Origin: Ooceraea biroi
Taxonomy: Eukaryota > Arthropoda > Insecta > Hymenoptera > Formicidae
Assembly: GCF_003672135.1 (NCBI RefSeq)
Contig: NC_039506.1
Location: 15,314,001 to 15,378,000 of the forward strand
DNA length: 64,000 nucleotides
Direction: 5' to 3'
This document shows, one piece after another, positions 12,491 to 24,821 of the stretch (position 1 is its first letter; each line of letters begins with the position of its first letter). The notes beneath the pieces are model-generated. The model made no database searches, was not told where the DNA came from, and saw only the letters and a list, made by a program, of their open reading frames with translations. The translations under genes were made by a program, and so were the position numbers.

Positions 12491-13499
12491 CACAGTGGGC
12501 TAGAATCGAAAAAAGCTGGCCAAAGGTCGAATTTTTTCAACTCTTGGAAATCTGTGCATTTCGACCTTTTTTGATTCATGGATATCAGTATTTTCAAAAA
12601 TGTGAATGGAGTTTCGTAGGAAAAATTTCCTTCCCATTAATCAACAATTAATAGGAGGCAACGCGTTAATGTTCCGAAAAACGAATTATGAATGAGTATA
12701 GGCTTATAGCTTACAATCTTGTATGCGGATGCAAGTACTTTTGCTTTTTACTCTATAAATAGAAGTGAAACTCTTTTCCCAAACAGTTATAACCATTAAA
12801 AATGTTTGTTCATCAATTTGTGTTAATCTAAGTTTTTGGTTTCTTAAAATATAAGAAAGAAGTAAAGTTCAATATCATTTTTTTTAAATAGCTGTAAAAG
12901 GCTGTTTGGGATTCTTGTTTTATCATCTTGTGTAGGATTCAAACTAAGTATTTCCGTTTGAATTGTGCACACCAACGCACACCTTTGCGTTATATACAGG
13001 ATGTTTTATTTTAATTTTCATGTCGTAATAACTCGAAAATTTGGCGTTTTGGTAAAAAATGTTTGAAATGAAAGTTGTAGGTTTTTAAGTGAAGCATTAC
13101 ATAGCAATACCAGTATGACCTTGATAGTGTTGTCAAGATCATGTACAGATCACCGTGAAATTTTTAAATGCCGCGTAACGTACAACGCGGCGCAGTAGCG
13201 ACTGTAACTTTCAAGCTTCATAACTTCGAAGTATTTAACGGATAAATACTTTGTTATAGTGTTCTGAAAAGCTCTTGAGGTAAGCTACAAAAATATCTAA
13301 TGAAAACTGGAGGTTCCCATTTAAAACATTCAAGGTGACCTTTGCGTGACCTTGGCAACGCTATTCAAGGTCATACTAGTATTATTATCTAATACCTGAT
13401 TTAAAACCCTATAACTTTTATTTGAAACATGTTTTTCTAAAACGTCATGTTTTCGAGTTATTACTTTTGGCCAGCTTTTTTCGAGTTTAGCCCACTGTG
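12491..13499. mobile_element. Transib-like non-autonomous DNA transposon
   Basis: The 1009-bp element has terminal inverted repeats of about 34 bp beginning CACAGTGGGCTA and continuing through CGAAAAAAGCTGGCC; the right end is the mirror image, finishing GCCCACTGTG. It is flanked by an exact 5-bp duplication CGCTC (12486-12490 and 13500-13504). Transib elements are known for 5-bp GC-rich duplications and CAC-starting ends related to V(D)J recombination signals. An hAT assignment fits less well because no 8-bp duplication exists. No transposase frame is visible, and a second inverted repeat lies inside (13025-13464). It sits just upstream of the first CNG exon in the window. Confidence 0.6.
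13025..13464. repeat. Nested inverted repeat inside the Transib-like element
   Basis: The left arm from 13025 (GTAATAACTCGAAAA) is mirrored by the right arm ending at 13464 (TTTTCGAGTTATTAC), with roughly 65 bp at about 80% identity by eye on each side. Just left of it, ACAGGATGTTTTATTTT resembles the CAGGGTGTTT ends of common insect TA-flanked transposons. This suggests an older element nested in, or captured by, the Transib-like element, with its right terminus lost. Confidence 0.55.
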
Positions 13500-13788
13500 C
13501 GCTCCGGTGAACAATACGAGAAATTAGAACTAAATTAGAAATTAAAACGTTACAATCCTCAAAACGTGTTAAAACAATGTGATACAAAATGCGATACAAT
13601 AATTAAATAATAAATAATAATAATAATAAATTCTTCTTTGCACATTGCAACAATAAGGCAAGATTGTTTTTAAGAGAGACCAAAACTCATGCATATATGT
13701 CTGATATTATAATAATACACAGGGGGTGACTCTTTCACGATGCAGATAACAACCAGTTGTAACGGAAACGATCGTATGTTGGTTGCAG

Positions 13789-13929
13789 CGAAGCTGGACG
13801 GCGTGAAGACATACATGAGGATACGGAGGGTGCCGAATCACTTGCAGGTGAAAGTTATTAAGTGGTTCGACTATCTGTGGCTGACGCAGAAGTGCTCCGA
13901 CGAGGAGAAAGCAGTGAGTTGTCTTCCAG
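13789..13929 (+). CDS. CNG channel, C-linker exon
   Basis: This exon encodes the C-linker joining pore helix S6 to the cyclic-nucleotide-binding domain, with DGVKTYMRIRRVPNHLQVKV followed by IKWFDYLWLTQKCSDEE. CNG channels are tetrameric cation channels of the plasma membrane opened by cGMP or cAMP in sensory neurons. The exon begins after GGTTGCAG and ends at CCAG|GTGGGT, both in phase 1, and joins the 19.1 kb exon to give the conserved LPDKLKAEIAINVH. The sequence fits insect CngA/CngL-type subunits; I could not decide which orthologue, so no symbol is given. The transmembrane part lies to the left of the window. Confidence 0.93.
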
Positions 13930-14151
13930 GTGGGTCCGAGTTTATGTTTACTAGCGAGATTCACGTGTAATTTGTCAGCTTTGCGATCGACAATTCTCCG
14001 ACAGTGCATCGGATCGTGAGCAGATCCGATTGAAAATAAAAGAAGAATAAATTATTACCGAAGAACTAGTTCACGTTTCACTAATGAAATTATTCGCTTG
14101 ATTAACATTTTCACGATAATTTGATCAGATTTCCTGGTTGCAATCGCGTTT

Positions 14152-14197
14152 TCTGTCACTTTGATTCCAGAAATAAACCAAGAATCAAAGTGTCAGA
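14152..14197. repeat. Hairpin, 16-bp stem with 14-nt loop
   Basis: TCTGTCACTTTGATTC (14152-14167) mirrors GAATCAAAGTGTCAGA (14182-14197) with one mismatch, and weaker pairing extends outward to TTCCTGG / CCAGGAG. A small RNA precursor or foldback remnant is possible; there is no further support. Confidence 0.45.
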
Positions 14198-14370
14198 TGA
14201 AAAAAATCCAGGAGCTAGGAAGCAAAATCAGGTTGTATTAAGTAAGCGCAAAAGTCTCAAATTCATAAGGATGATAATTTATTCAGCGATGTGTCTTGTA
14301 GGCACATCTGGACCGTAACACTGGATGCTGTGTGTATTATACTATATATTCTCTCCGCATATCTACAATG

Positions 14371-14398
14371 TATTCCAGGCATAAATGTGCCTGGAATA
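14371..14398. repeat. Perfect 11-bp hairpin
   Basis: TATTCCAGGCA and TGCCTGGAATA flank a 6-nt loop. Intronic; function unknown. Confidence 0.5.
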
Positions 14399-17300
14399 AT
14401 TTAATGAAATAAAGAGCACCTTGGAGCGCGAAAGATGAAAATCTCAGTATGGAAAGATAAATGGTTCGTTTAAAATTTGAGAAACGCGCGCGGGAACGGG
14501 AAACACGGGCGGAACGCTACGGTATGCACCGGCGGCGAATTATTTTACGTAAACTCGGTAAAGCTGTTCGAGCACGTATCGGTTATTTTTGCAACAGGAA
14601 ATTTTTAATGTCGGCCGCAACAAAATGCGGAAATAAAAATCGAACGATGTAACGAAAACGCGATTGCTTATTTGCGTATCAATCATTCACGTCCGCGCGC
14701 GTCGCCGGCCAGTTGTCGTTATTAATGTTTAATGCGGAATATTTTAAATAAACGCGCGCGTGCTCGCGCAAACATACATTTCCGTAAAATGCGAAATATA
14801 CCTGTTATACCATAAAAATTGGACGTGCGCGCGCGCTACGAGATCGCAGCTTTATGGTATTATACAAATCCGACACCGGCGCGCAGCCCAGTTAAGCTAT
14901 TTTGCAAACGTGTAACTTAACGAACATGCAATTAACGTGAGAGTCTTGTCGCGAGCAAGAAAGAGAGAGATGGGGGCAGGGGTGGAAGAGAGAAAGGGAG
15001 AGAGATGGAGAGAATTCCTGGTGAAGCCCTTCCGTTTCTAACTCTAATTTATTACTCAAATAACGGCGATTCTAAGTTACGCCGAACGAAGTGCTTACGG
15101 GTAATGAAACGATACCACCGCCCACCCACTCTCCCTTCCTCTCGGCTACTCAGTGTTGGCGTATAATTTCACGGGAAACATTTGATCTCCGTAACCGTCA
15201 GCGGGATCTGTAAACTAAAATGCGAGCAAAACCGGCGCATAAGCGGTATATGTACGTGTACGGTTACCAACGTCGTCGCATTCACCCTCCCTCACCCCCC
15301 ATCCCCCTAGTGCAAACTAGTGCACGAGAGCAAACATTGTTGTGTATGAATTTTCGTCGCGAAAGAGAGGAAAAAAAAGAGAAAGCGAGACAGAAAGAGA
15401 AAGAGAGAGAAATGTGCACTGAAAGTTTTTGCGGAGCGCAGTCAAAATGAAAATTTACTAATTTGTTTCGCACGCGCTATAGAGACGCTATAGATACCCA
15501 CCCCCATCAGCTCTCTCTCTCTCTCTTTCTCTCTTGTTAAATTCGTAATTTGTGGTTCAATGAAAAAATAGCCACACCTTTTCCTCCCTTATTTAAAACA
15601 CCCGTCTTACTTACGTTCACATGAACGAAATCTGATTAATACGCAGAAAAGTCAGCGTGACGGTAACGCGCAGCTTGTACCCGTCCGTTATTATCGCACC
15701 GCCGCGGGTGTATCGCGACAATTTATTTCCACGGTACGTAAACGTATTTACTCCGAAAGTAATGATCGCGCCCGCGCCGAGATTTACGCCGACAAGTGTG
15801 TATTCTTGATAAATTTTACGACGGTTCTCTTTCATTTTTTTATTGCTGTTTGCTCGTGTACACATGAAGGGAGGGGGTGGGAGAGTGCACTTCCGCAGCC
15901 GATTCCGCGGACGGCGCATCTCGCCGATCGCGAAGCGAAACGATATTATTGCCAGGAACGCCCCATTAAAATCCCCGTAAAAGCGGCGTAATAGTAATAA
16001 TAATAATACCACCGACCGTTCGCATCGTGCATCGTAAAACAGGCTGCAACGTAAAACACGCGAGCGTGTTTAGAACGTAACAAACTCAGTTCCGTAGAAT
16101 CGTATCGAGTAACGCGCGCGGAAGTTGAAATTTACTGCACCTGGATGTGCGTACATGGAGCGCTTTAACGCTACGTCGTCGAGAGCTTCTCTCGCTCTCG
16201 GAGAACCGTCCGTTTTTCCTATTCAAGTTTTCGAGTCGCGAGTACGACGTGGTTTGTATTTTCTTTCATTTGTGGAAACTTTGGCTAATTTTTCACGTGG
16301 CGAGCGAGCGCGGGGTAGACCGCGTTCCTTTGCAGCACGACTGTAAAATTTCATATCTCTTTTCTCCTGGCAATTGCTCTGTTTACGAGAGCGCAGCGGG
16401 TAGGAGAGGCGCTGTAATAAAGCGGGGGCGGATTTTATAATACATTGGACCTACCGCGCGAGTTCCTTTGTTCCTTAAAATCAAATAAAAAGAGAGGGCG
16501 GACGGGAGCGACATTGTTTCGCTCGATAGCTCATCACGATTTTATACACGGCTCGTACATGATGCGCTCCCGCGCATAATAAGCCCTTTTAATGCGAGAG
16601 AGAGATTCACTTTGCAACTGGTTTCTTTATTTAAATAAAGAAATCGGAGATTGCCGGCGCGCGACGTTAAAGGAGAAATAAATAGCGAAAAAGCAAAGTT
16701 GTTTCCCGCGACGCCGGAAATGCTCTCACCTTTCAAGAGAATTTTTTCCATTCGGGAAACCATCTTGCTCGAACTCGCAAGACACGATTTTTGCAAAATT
16801 GTCGAACAATGTAGAGCGAGAGGGGAGGGTTGGAAAATTAAATATTGAAATGTATCGATAGACTCGTGTCGAAGCGAACACGTCGCAAAATCATGTCGAA
16901 AGCTGCTAAACGGGAAACACGAAATACATTTTCCTTTTTAACGCAACACTGACGTTTCCCGATGAATAATCGGGCTGAATCCTTACTTCTGATACGTTAC
17001 ATTTGCCTCGACATCGTAAATCGATATCAAGCCGCGCTTTTAGCGGAGCTTTCATGGATTCTTCCCCCTTAAGAGAGGATCGAAAGTTCAAATTCCGCTG
17101 TCTGAATTTTCTCGGCCTATTTCCGCTCGGATCCGCTTCATCAAGATGCTAAAACGTATGCTAAAAAGGTATAAGCAGCAAGCGCATCGACCAATCGCGA
17201 TTGAGATTTCAAAGCGCATTAATTTTAAGAGACCAAGCTACATCCTCATCGCAATTAGTCGATTCGCTTAATATTCAAGTCTTAATTGCGCATAATGTTT

Positions 17301-19122
17301 TACAAATATGTGCTGTCATATATTACATACGACTCACGGTTATATCACGCACGCGTTTTTGTGCGCGGGCGACTATTACTCGGCTTGCGGGCAGCGCGCG
17401 CAAGAGACGAGCAATTAGGCCGCATTATGCGTGATATCGAGGTGCGCGCGATACGCGCGACGAAGTACACGCGTGCGAAAAATGCACTCGTTCGTTCGGC
17501 GCTCGCTCTCGCGCATTCGCAATTCGTTTAGCGTGAAATTTGCGGCACTCGCGCGTTAATTACCGTAACGACGCCAATATTGCCGTAATAACAATGGAAA
17601 CGTCGTGGCGCACTCACAGCAATGGCTGACGTATTTCCGGGTTAACTGGCAATTTCTGGCGCGCGCACGCTGCCATTATTATATCGGCAATAATAGGAAC
17701 AACGGTAAGCTTTATCCAGTTAATCAAGGTCCCGCGCGGAAAATGCACGCGCGCGCGTGTCGCGGTCAGTCAATAAATCTTATTTTACCGTTGCCGTCAC
17801 TCTGGTCCGCATGATTATTAATAACTCGATATTTACCGCAACAGGCGGTTAATCAGGCATATTTGTTTATTAATTAACGGCATTTTCAGTCGGAAACCCA
17901 TTTGTACAGACACCGACACTGCCGCGAGTCGCGTCAGACCGAGTCGGTTTCAATTGTTGACAGTTGTTTCATTAATATTTCATCGAGTGTAAATAAGAAA
18001 TAATTAGTGGTCACAAGCGGTAATAAATAATAAATGAACAATAAATCTCTTCGCAAAGCATTTTCCGAGAAGAATAACTGGGCGTTAAAATCAACAGAGC
18101 ACCGGTACAATGAGAATTTTTCCGCTTTTATTATGACTTCCAGAGAAAGTAATTTAATAATATTAATAAAAATGTAAATAACGTAATGAAAAAAATATAC
18201 TTTGGTGAAAATCATGAATGATCACGTTGAATTTATAATTTATAATATTGTAAACTTTATTACTTTTTACTTAATTGTGACAGCATTTTATTGACATGTA
18301 TGTCTCCCTTAAATTTACGATTTGACGCGCGATTCTTATCTTTATCGCTCGCAACTTTCGCTTCCGGAGAGTGCTTCCGGCGTCGCGCGTTCGCGGCCGC
18401 AAATTGCACAGTTCCGCCTAATTGCTGCAAGTTCCCACCGAATCCCTTCGCACCCTCCACGAAAGATAAGTTCAACAAAGTGCCTCCGGCTAATGAGATG
18501 TCGCCTTTGGAAAAACAGGCGCGATCCCTTTCACCCTGCACTGGAACTACCACCCTCACACTTCGCAGTTGCGGAAGTTGGGAAGTGTCACGCGACATGG
18601 AGCAACAAAAACGGTTTTTTGGCACTTCCAACTTTCGCCGGTCGATGTTGGTTGGTTGGCGCGATGCTACCGTGTAAATCGATCCGCGCAAAAATTTCAT
18701 TAGAGCCATTGCGCAACGCAAAACAGATAGATAGATAGAGGGAGAGAGAGGGAGGAAGAGGGAGAGAGATCCAGATACTGCGCGCGGCCTGGATATAGTA
18801 TAAATGTATAATACAAAGAAAAAAAAGGAAGATAAGAACTCGCGTGGCGTGTAGCTTCTCGCGGGTAGCACCGCCACACTAGTTAAACCGAAAATATTGC
18901 ACCGTGCTATCTCGCTATATATTATACAACCTGTTGTACGGAGAACCGCGTCGCTCCACGTGGTGGTTCCACCACGTAGGATGCGTTTTTCGCACAGGGA
19001 AAGCGCGAGATTCGCTCCCACCGTTTTTCACTCCCAAGAACTTTCGTTGGAATTTTCTCTTTCGACGACTGACTACTCTCCCTCTGCGCGCGATTAATTC
19101 TCGTTTCTCGCGCGCGTTCCAG

Positions 19123-19275
19123 ACAAGCTGAAGGCAGAGATCGCGATAAACGTGCACCTGGACACGCTGAGGAGGGTCGAGATCTTCCAGAACACGGAGG
19201 CCGGCTTCCTGTGCGAGCTGGTGCTGCGATTACGGCCCGTTCTTTTCTCACCCGGAGACTACATCTGCCGCAAAG
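19123..19275 (+). CDS. CNG channel, C-linker end and start of the binding domain
   Basis: The exon begins after CGCGTTCCAG and ends at AAAG|GTAAGA, in phase 1 at both ends. It encodes DKLKAEIAINVHLDTLRRVE, then IFQNTEAGFLCELVLRLRP, then VLFSPGDYICRKG. The PGDYICRKG segment is the first beta-roll of the cyclic-nucleotide-binding domain and is near identical to vertebrate CNGA subunits and C. elegans TAX-4. With a length of 153 nt it is a symmetrical exon. Confidence 0.95.
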
Positions 19276-21963
19276 GTAAGATCACGGAGAGAGAGGATTG
19301 TTCCCTTTCACAGCTATCCTCGAGCGTGCCCCGACGGTCAAGGCAAACATCTCGCGCAGATACTCGCAACTACACACTGTGTTCCTCAGTTTGCCGCGAA
19401 ATAGTTTATTTAATTCCATGTGCAGATGATTAATTCAATTTAGGGACAAAATTGCCGTCATAGTGCAGAACAATTAACTTAATTTAACGGATGGTTATTT
19501 AATCCAGTGACCCAACTACCATTGTAGAGACTAATGGAAGTAATATGATACCTTAAAGTAAGATGATATTACCTCGAGTAAATTCTAAAACCTCATTGTT
19601 GGCATCGGGATCGTACTCCCATCATCGTTTATGGTTCCCCGGAAGTATGAATCCTGGCGAACTTCCCGGACCACGCGCGATTCCTCCCGGACTCGGCGTG
19701 TCCTGCTTACGAAAGCAGCGTTGGAAGTACGCCAAATGACGTAGCGCGGGTGTGAAAAACGGTTGTCCGGCTGCTCTTTCTTTTCTACACTTTCGCTGGC
19801 GGGAAAAAAAAACCGTCGGCGCCAGACGAATATTTCTGCTTGGTGGCGAAAAAGCGATCGTCGTGTTCGTTACCAACGCGCCGCAAGGAAAGTGGTAATT
19901 ACTTCAGTGCAGTTCGGTTGCGTGCGGAAAATCGACTCGCAAATTCGAACGATCGCCATCGAATAGTTTCCAATTTGGTCTTCTCTCTGGAATTTTATTC
20001 CCCTGACAAACGCAGAAGCACCGAACGTTGTTGCAAAACGACGAAGAACTTGATGGAACTGGATTTTAACGGATAATTTGAACGAGTTTGGCGTTCCGCG
20101 TTAATAAATTCAGTTCAATAATTTTACTCTTGTAATACAAGCTCAATTTAAAAAAGAAATTCCTACGTTAGGATTACAAAAATAATTTCCCATTTTTTTC
20201 GAGCCTTCGACGCCGCGACACGATTTTGCGATAAAAATTCATGATTGTTCTCAGAAGCAACAGCCACTCTTCCGGCGGCTTCGAAAATTCGCGCGTTTCG
20301 TTAAAGAAGAAAATTCGCCAGAATGACTTTCGACGTCCAATTCCGCTAACTTGGTTCGCGAATATTTATGGCGCGCAATAAGGGTCCTTGCTCGAAATCG
20401 CGCGCGAGTAAAAGCGCAGTCCTGCGCTATTGTCTCGCATTTACCCCGGCCTGCAGTCACGTTTTAATACTTCCCGACGTCGTAATGTCGACCGGACACG
20501 GTTTTCTCGGACCGCGAGTGGCCAGGCGTATAATTTCGACTGGCCCTTAAGGTCCAAGGTCCGAGGACCGACGTCATTTCCCTGCGGAGCCGCTCGTTTT
20601 CCCTCCACTTTGCCGTCTCGGCTAGACGCGAGCGACGGTTTTCCGCTTTTCACTGCCGGTGGGAACGACCGCCGCATGTGTCTAGGAATTCTGTCCGCCA
20701 GTACGACGCCACCCCCTTTGATGGAGCATGGGGATGGCGGTGACATCTTTGTGCTTCTCCGCGATTACCGTCGGAATTATGATGTGGCGATACTACTCGT
20801 CGGACAATGGATGACTGCACACCGACACTGCGTCGAATTGCACCTCTGTTGCGCGCCCCCTCCCACCCCATGACCGCTATTTCAGTCTACACAGGAGTCG
20901 ATTAATTTGAACGGCAATTTTATATTTTCTTTTTGTCTCGTTTCTATTTTTTTTTATTTTAAAGGCGGAAGCGAGAAACGAGGGAATTGTAAGTAAGACT
21001 GATCAGTTCTTATCTTCTCGTTGTACTTTTTCGTATCGCCCCTATAGGGGGATTATCGCAGGGGACGCATCCACATGATGCTTAATAATGGCGGCAGTCA
21101 TGGTGGTGGAATGATACAGGGCACCATTACGTCGGCTCCCATCCCCATATACTTCCTCGAGTAGAACAAGATTGTTGCACTCTGACCAATGGCATCTACG
21201 TTGATCATCTTTACGGGGACGCATAAAAAGAATACTACGACAAAAAGTTGGGTTTTATGTTAAGACGTTAAGTACATTCGCAGAGAACTCTCGAACAGCT
21301 CTGCGTTCTTACTCACGTTTCTCGTGTTATACCAGAAGTTTCAAGAGATAGATCGTGAACAATTGCGAGATAAATCGGAATACAATTAAAGAGCAAATGT
21401 CTTAGTTAAATCAAAGATTCTAATTAAATAGATCAGGAACAAGCGAAAAATATTACATAACTAGCAATTTCAGAAATTCTCCAAGTAAAAATATTAATTT
21501 ATTACAAAATAACCAACACGTCACAGAGGCTCGAAAAACAACAAAAATAATAAAAATACTGAAGCTATTAAATAAAATCCCTAATTGCATTTAACACTTA
21601 GACTGCTCCCGATATATGATAATACATGATATATGATGTGATAAATGAATTTCCACACGAACCCCATAACCCTATATATCTGACGATTTTGATAAAACTT
21701 AAGAAGAAATGACTTTACCAACTATCCCCAGAAACTGACTGAAAATGAAACAATCACTCGTACATACTAATGCAAAAAACAAAATTAATGCAGAAAACAT
21801 TATCACCGATTCGCTCTGTAAATGAGTCCAAGGGTCAAAATGCCAAAGAAGTTCAACATATTTATAAAAGCTCGGTCTTATCCGAGAAACGTTCGAAATT
21901 GCTCATTACGTCAGCAACTACTAATTAGCGAATGCTTCAGTTGTGACTCTTGCGTGATTGCAG
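19276..21963 (+). other. CNG intron
   Basis: Starts GTAAGATC and ends TGATTGCAG. The 19.6-20.9 kb part is CpG-rich with overlapping open frames and no family resemblance; 21.2-21.9 kb is AT-rich. No further feature is supported. Confidence 0.85.
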
Positions 21964-22101
21964 GTGAGGTGGGAAAGGAGATGTATATAGTGAATAGAGG
22001 CCGGCTGCAGGTGGTGGCTGACAACGGGAAGACGGTGCTCGCCACCCTTAAGGCGGGTTCCTACTTCGGGGAGATCAGCATTCTCAATATGGGGACCGCA
22101 G
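21964..22101 (+). CDS. CNG channel, binding-domain beta-roll exon
   Basis: This exon encodes GEVGKEMYIVNRGRLQVVAD, then NGKTVLATLKAGSYFGEIS and ILNMGTAG. It carries the phosphate-binding-cassette signature FGEIS, whose Glu contacts the ribose in the family. The exon starts after GATTGCAG and ends at GCAG|GTAAAG. Its length of 138 nt keeps phase 1 at both ends. The cassette is completed by the NRRTA start of the next exon, so an intron splits the ligand pocket. Confidence 0.95.
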
Positions 22102-23556
22102 GTAAAGAGTGCGGTAAATATTCCAAACGGACCAGGGGCCCGTGAGCTGTCCCCCTTCGTTTTTCACGATCACGTTTTCACGTTTCACGTTCTTACCACT
22201 CTGTGAGAGGGCAAGCCGTCGAGCCGGTATGAGCCGAATGATCTGAAAACGATCTCTCCAGCAATTCTATTTTCACTATCTCTCTTTTGTTACTCGCAGA
22301 CTTGTCCCACTTGTCGATCTTCACCTTTCTCGACCAATCGACGCGATCGACGTTCACGCAACGACGTTGCCGCACCGCAAAACGATTATCCCTCGAATAC
22401 GCCGCTCGCCAATTTACAAAATTAATCGGATTAATATTAAAATGCGGGATTTCTCGTCATTTTGTTTCGGAGAAAGCCGTTATGAATATTATATTTTCTA
22501 CGGTTTATTTTTATCTTTTTTTTTCTCTTGCAGCTAAAAATATCGCTCTCTCTCTTTCTCTCTTGAGAGAATATTTAAAATAAATCCCTTCAAATTAGGC
22601 AAGCTTTATTGCTTCTGTTTTCGCGGATTTACGATATATATCTCTTGGAAAGACAAGCTTTACCCACTTGCCTGTAATCGATACTGCATTACTTATCGCG
22701 GACAATTTCAGCACGAGGCACAGTTCCATTATTATCACATCCGTCGCGAGATTTATGGTCCACGAATTTGCCGCAAATTTGCTGGTGAAACCCGGCTATT
22801 TGAGTTCGTAATTTTGCTCGTTTTACGCGCGAATCGTGTCACTTCACACCGAATGAAACTCGAATAAATAGCCGCAGCTCTCTAGATAACAAGAGCAAGA
22901 GCGCGTCAGAAATTACATTTCCCAAGAAAAGCGATGCATGCGGGAGATGATCGTCGATATCGCCGGAATCTGATTTCAAGGAGCGTCTTAACCGCAGACG
23001 GAATTCCATCGAGCGACCGAGTAACAATCGAGCGGCGACCGATTCAAGTCGGAGTAGTCACTTCGCATTCAGCGCGAGCGGACGTGTACAAAGGACTGAG
23101 GAGGTATCTTTCCCCCATTTATCGTGGGGTGCGCTCCGGGTTTAATGGACGCGATGGGGAGAAGCCAAGCCTCCGAAACCCCCGTCGCAATCACTCTCGC
23201 ATCTTCCGGGTGCTTCCTCCCGACGTGGCTGAAGAGGGAATTGGCAATGCAAAGTATCGCTCCAATTTCTCTGCATCGACAATCCTATTGCGTCTGCCCG
23301 TCTGTCTGCCTGTCTGTCATGGATGGAGCCATCCGCACGTGTCGTCCCGGCGCGCGGAATCAATAGCCGGCTGTCCTTTTCTCTCTCTCTCTCTCTCTTT
23401 CCATCTTTCTCTTTCTTATTTTTTTATTTTTAACTCTTTTAACGTATTTACAATCAACTTTTGTTGTCTGTTGTCTCTTTGCAAATTTTAAAACATTTCT
23501 TCTGTTTTTTGTTAAGTCTTGCACTTGAGGGGAGAAGCGCGTAATAAACGATACTT

Positions 23557-23579
23557 TCTCTCTCTCTCTCTCTCTCTCT
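23557..23579. repeat. (CT)n microsatellite
   Basis: Perfect CT run; a similar run lies at 23381-23397. Confidence 0.9.
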
Positions 23580-24439
23580 TTTTCTTGTTCTTATTTTCGA
23601 GAAGACCAACCCTCCGAGAGTGACTGACGACGGGATGGAAAAAATGAGCGCGAGCGCGCTACAGAGAGTCGCCTCGGAGACGGCACGAACTTTATTCTCT
23701 CGTCGAACTCTCGCCCCCTTTCGATAAAGAGGGAAGAAAAAAAAGGAGAATAACTTTCTCTCTCACTCTCACTCACTCTCTCTCAGTCCTGAAAGCGGGC
23801 GTTGCATCCTCCGGCGCTCCGCCGTGAGGAAACTTCGGATTAATGAGAGCCGCACTTCGACCGCCATCTGAATGATCTTAATCCCCTTTAAATTGAATTT
23901 TCTTCTCGTATTTTCAAAGCGAGATCCCCACTGATATTAAATTAAAGGAATTTAATCCACTGTAATGTCCCTCCTTTGAAATGGTTAATAAAGAATTCCG
24001 CCGCCCCCGCCCCTTGTTTACGCCAGCGGCTGTTCCGGCTTATTTTCTTAGCAAACAGGCTTCCTAACTCCGTTCCAACACTCTCCCTCTCCCTCTTTCC
24101 CTCTTTTTTTCTCTCTCTTCACCATCGTATCTGCAAAAACCAGGCTGAGTTAAAGTACCAGCGTGCCGCCAGGAGGTGCGAAAAACGTTTCCCGTCTTTC
24201 GCAGATAGTGCGGAATTCGACCACTGTTCGGCAGGATGTTTCTCGTCCAGATCAGTCGAGCGGTTCCGCTCGAGCCGCAGGCGTCGGGCTAAGGATTTTA
24301 TAATGCATCGTTTACCCGGTAAACAGGCGGACGTTAATTGAATCCCGTGCATAAACACACGCGTCGCGGCGGGACCCCGTCGTTGCGAAACCGTCGACGC
24401 ATCTCGAATAAGGAGGCCCGTGACACGTATTGCCCTTTA

Positions 24440-24492
24440 GTCTCTCTCACTCTCTCTCTCTCCCTCTCTCTCTCTCTCTCTTTCTCTCTCTT
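24440..24492. repeat. Imperfect (CT)n microsatellite
   Basis: CT run with a few C or A interruptions. Confidence 0.9.
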
Positions 24493-24821
24493 ACTCTCAC
24501 TCTACCTATTCGTCTATCTCTTTTTCTTTCTCTTTTATTCTTCATTATTCCAATCTTCTTCACGGTTACTATATTCTTCATTTGATCTTTCTTTTTTACG
24601 ATCGACCGGGACGACCGACCGAATAGTAATACGCCGAATAGTCATAAAATATTGAATCACTGTTCTTTCCCTTCTTCCCTTTTTTACGGCTCGATCGGGT
24701 CACCGCGTATTTTCGGCGACACTCATGTTCATGGAAGAAAAAGGAAGATTAGAAGATCGAACCGTCATTTCGATCGCGCGTTGAAATCATTCTTCTCTTC
24801 TTCCTTTTTCTTTTTATTTAA

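Larger units (their letters stand above)
1..13788 (+). other. Upstream intron or 5' flank of the CNG channel gene
   Basis: No exon can be supported here. The first recognised CNG exon begins at 13789 in phase 1, so an upstream exon encoding the pore and S6 must exist, and nothing resembling S1-S6 is visible. The stretch is therefore probably one large intron, or introns plus undetected exons. It contains CpG-rich patches with many overlapping open frames, microsatellites, two strong hairpins (371-450, 2253-2372), a pogo-like element (2450-3361) and a Transib-like element (12491-13499). The long frames near 0.6-1.2, 8.3-9.0 and 9.4-10.3 kb are open on both strands and look compositional. Confidence 0.6.
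13930..19122 (+). other. CNG intron
   Basis: GT (13930) to AG (19122). It contains two compact hairpins (14152-14197, 14371-14398), GA-rich stretches near 14.95-15.0 and 15.36-15.41 kb, and a purine-rich patch at 18.72-18.77 kb. I see no exon that fits the phase-1 frame. Confidence 0.8.

Noticed and set aside
12485..13506. hAT classification of the 12.5-kb element
   Set aside because: hAT elements make 8-bp duplications; only the 5-bp CGCTC repeat directly adjoins the CACAGTG ends.
18260..19021. 253-codon minus-strand frame
   Set aside because: Runs across a GA-rich simple repeat (giving Leu/Ser runs) and shows no family signature; it lies within a CNG intron.
21042..21224. 60-codon minus-strand frame (RRCHWSECNNLVLLEEVYGD)
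   Set aside because: Looks protein-like but I could not match it to a family, and no element borders are visible.
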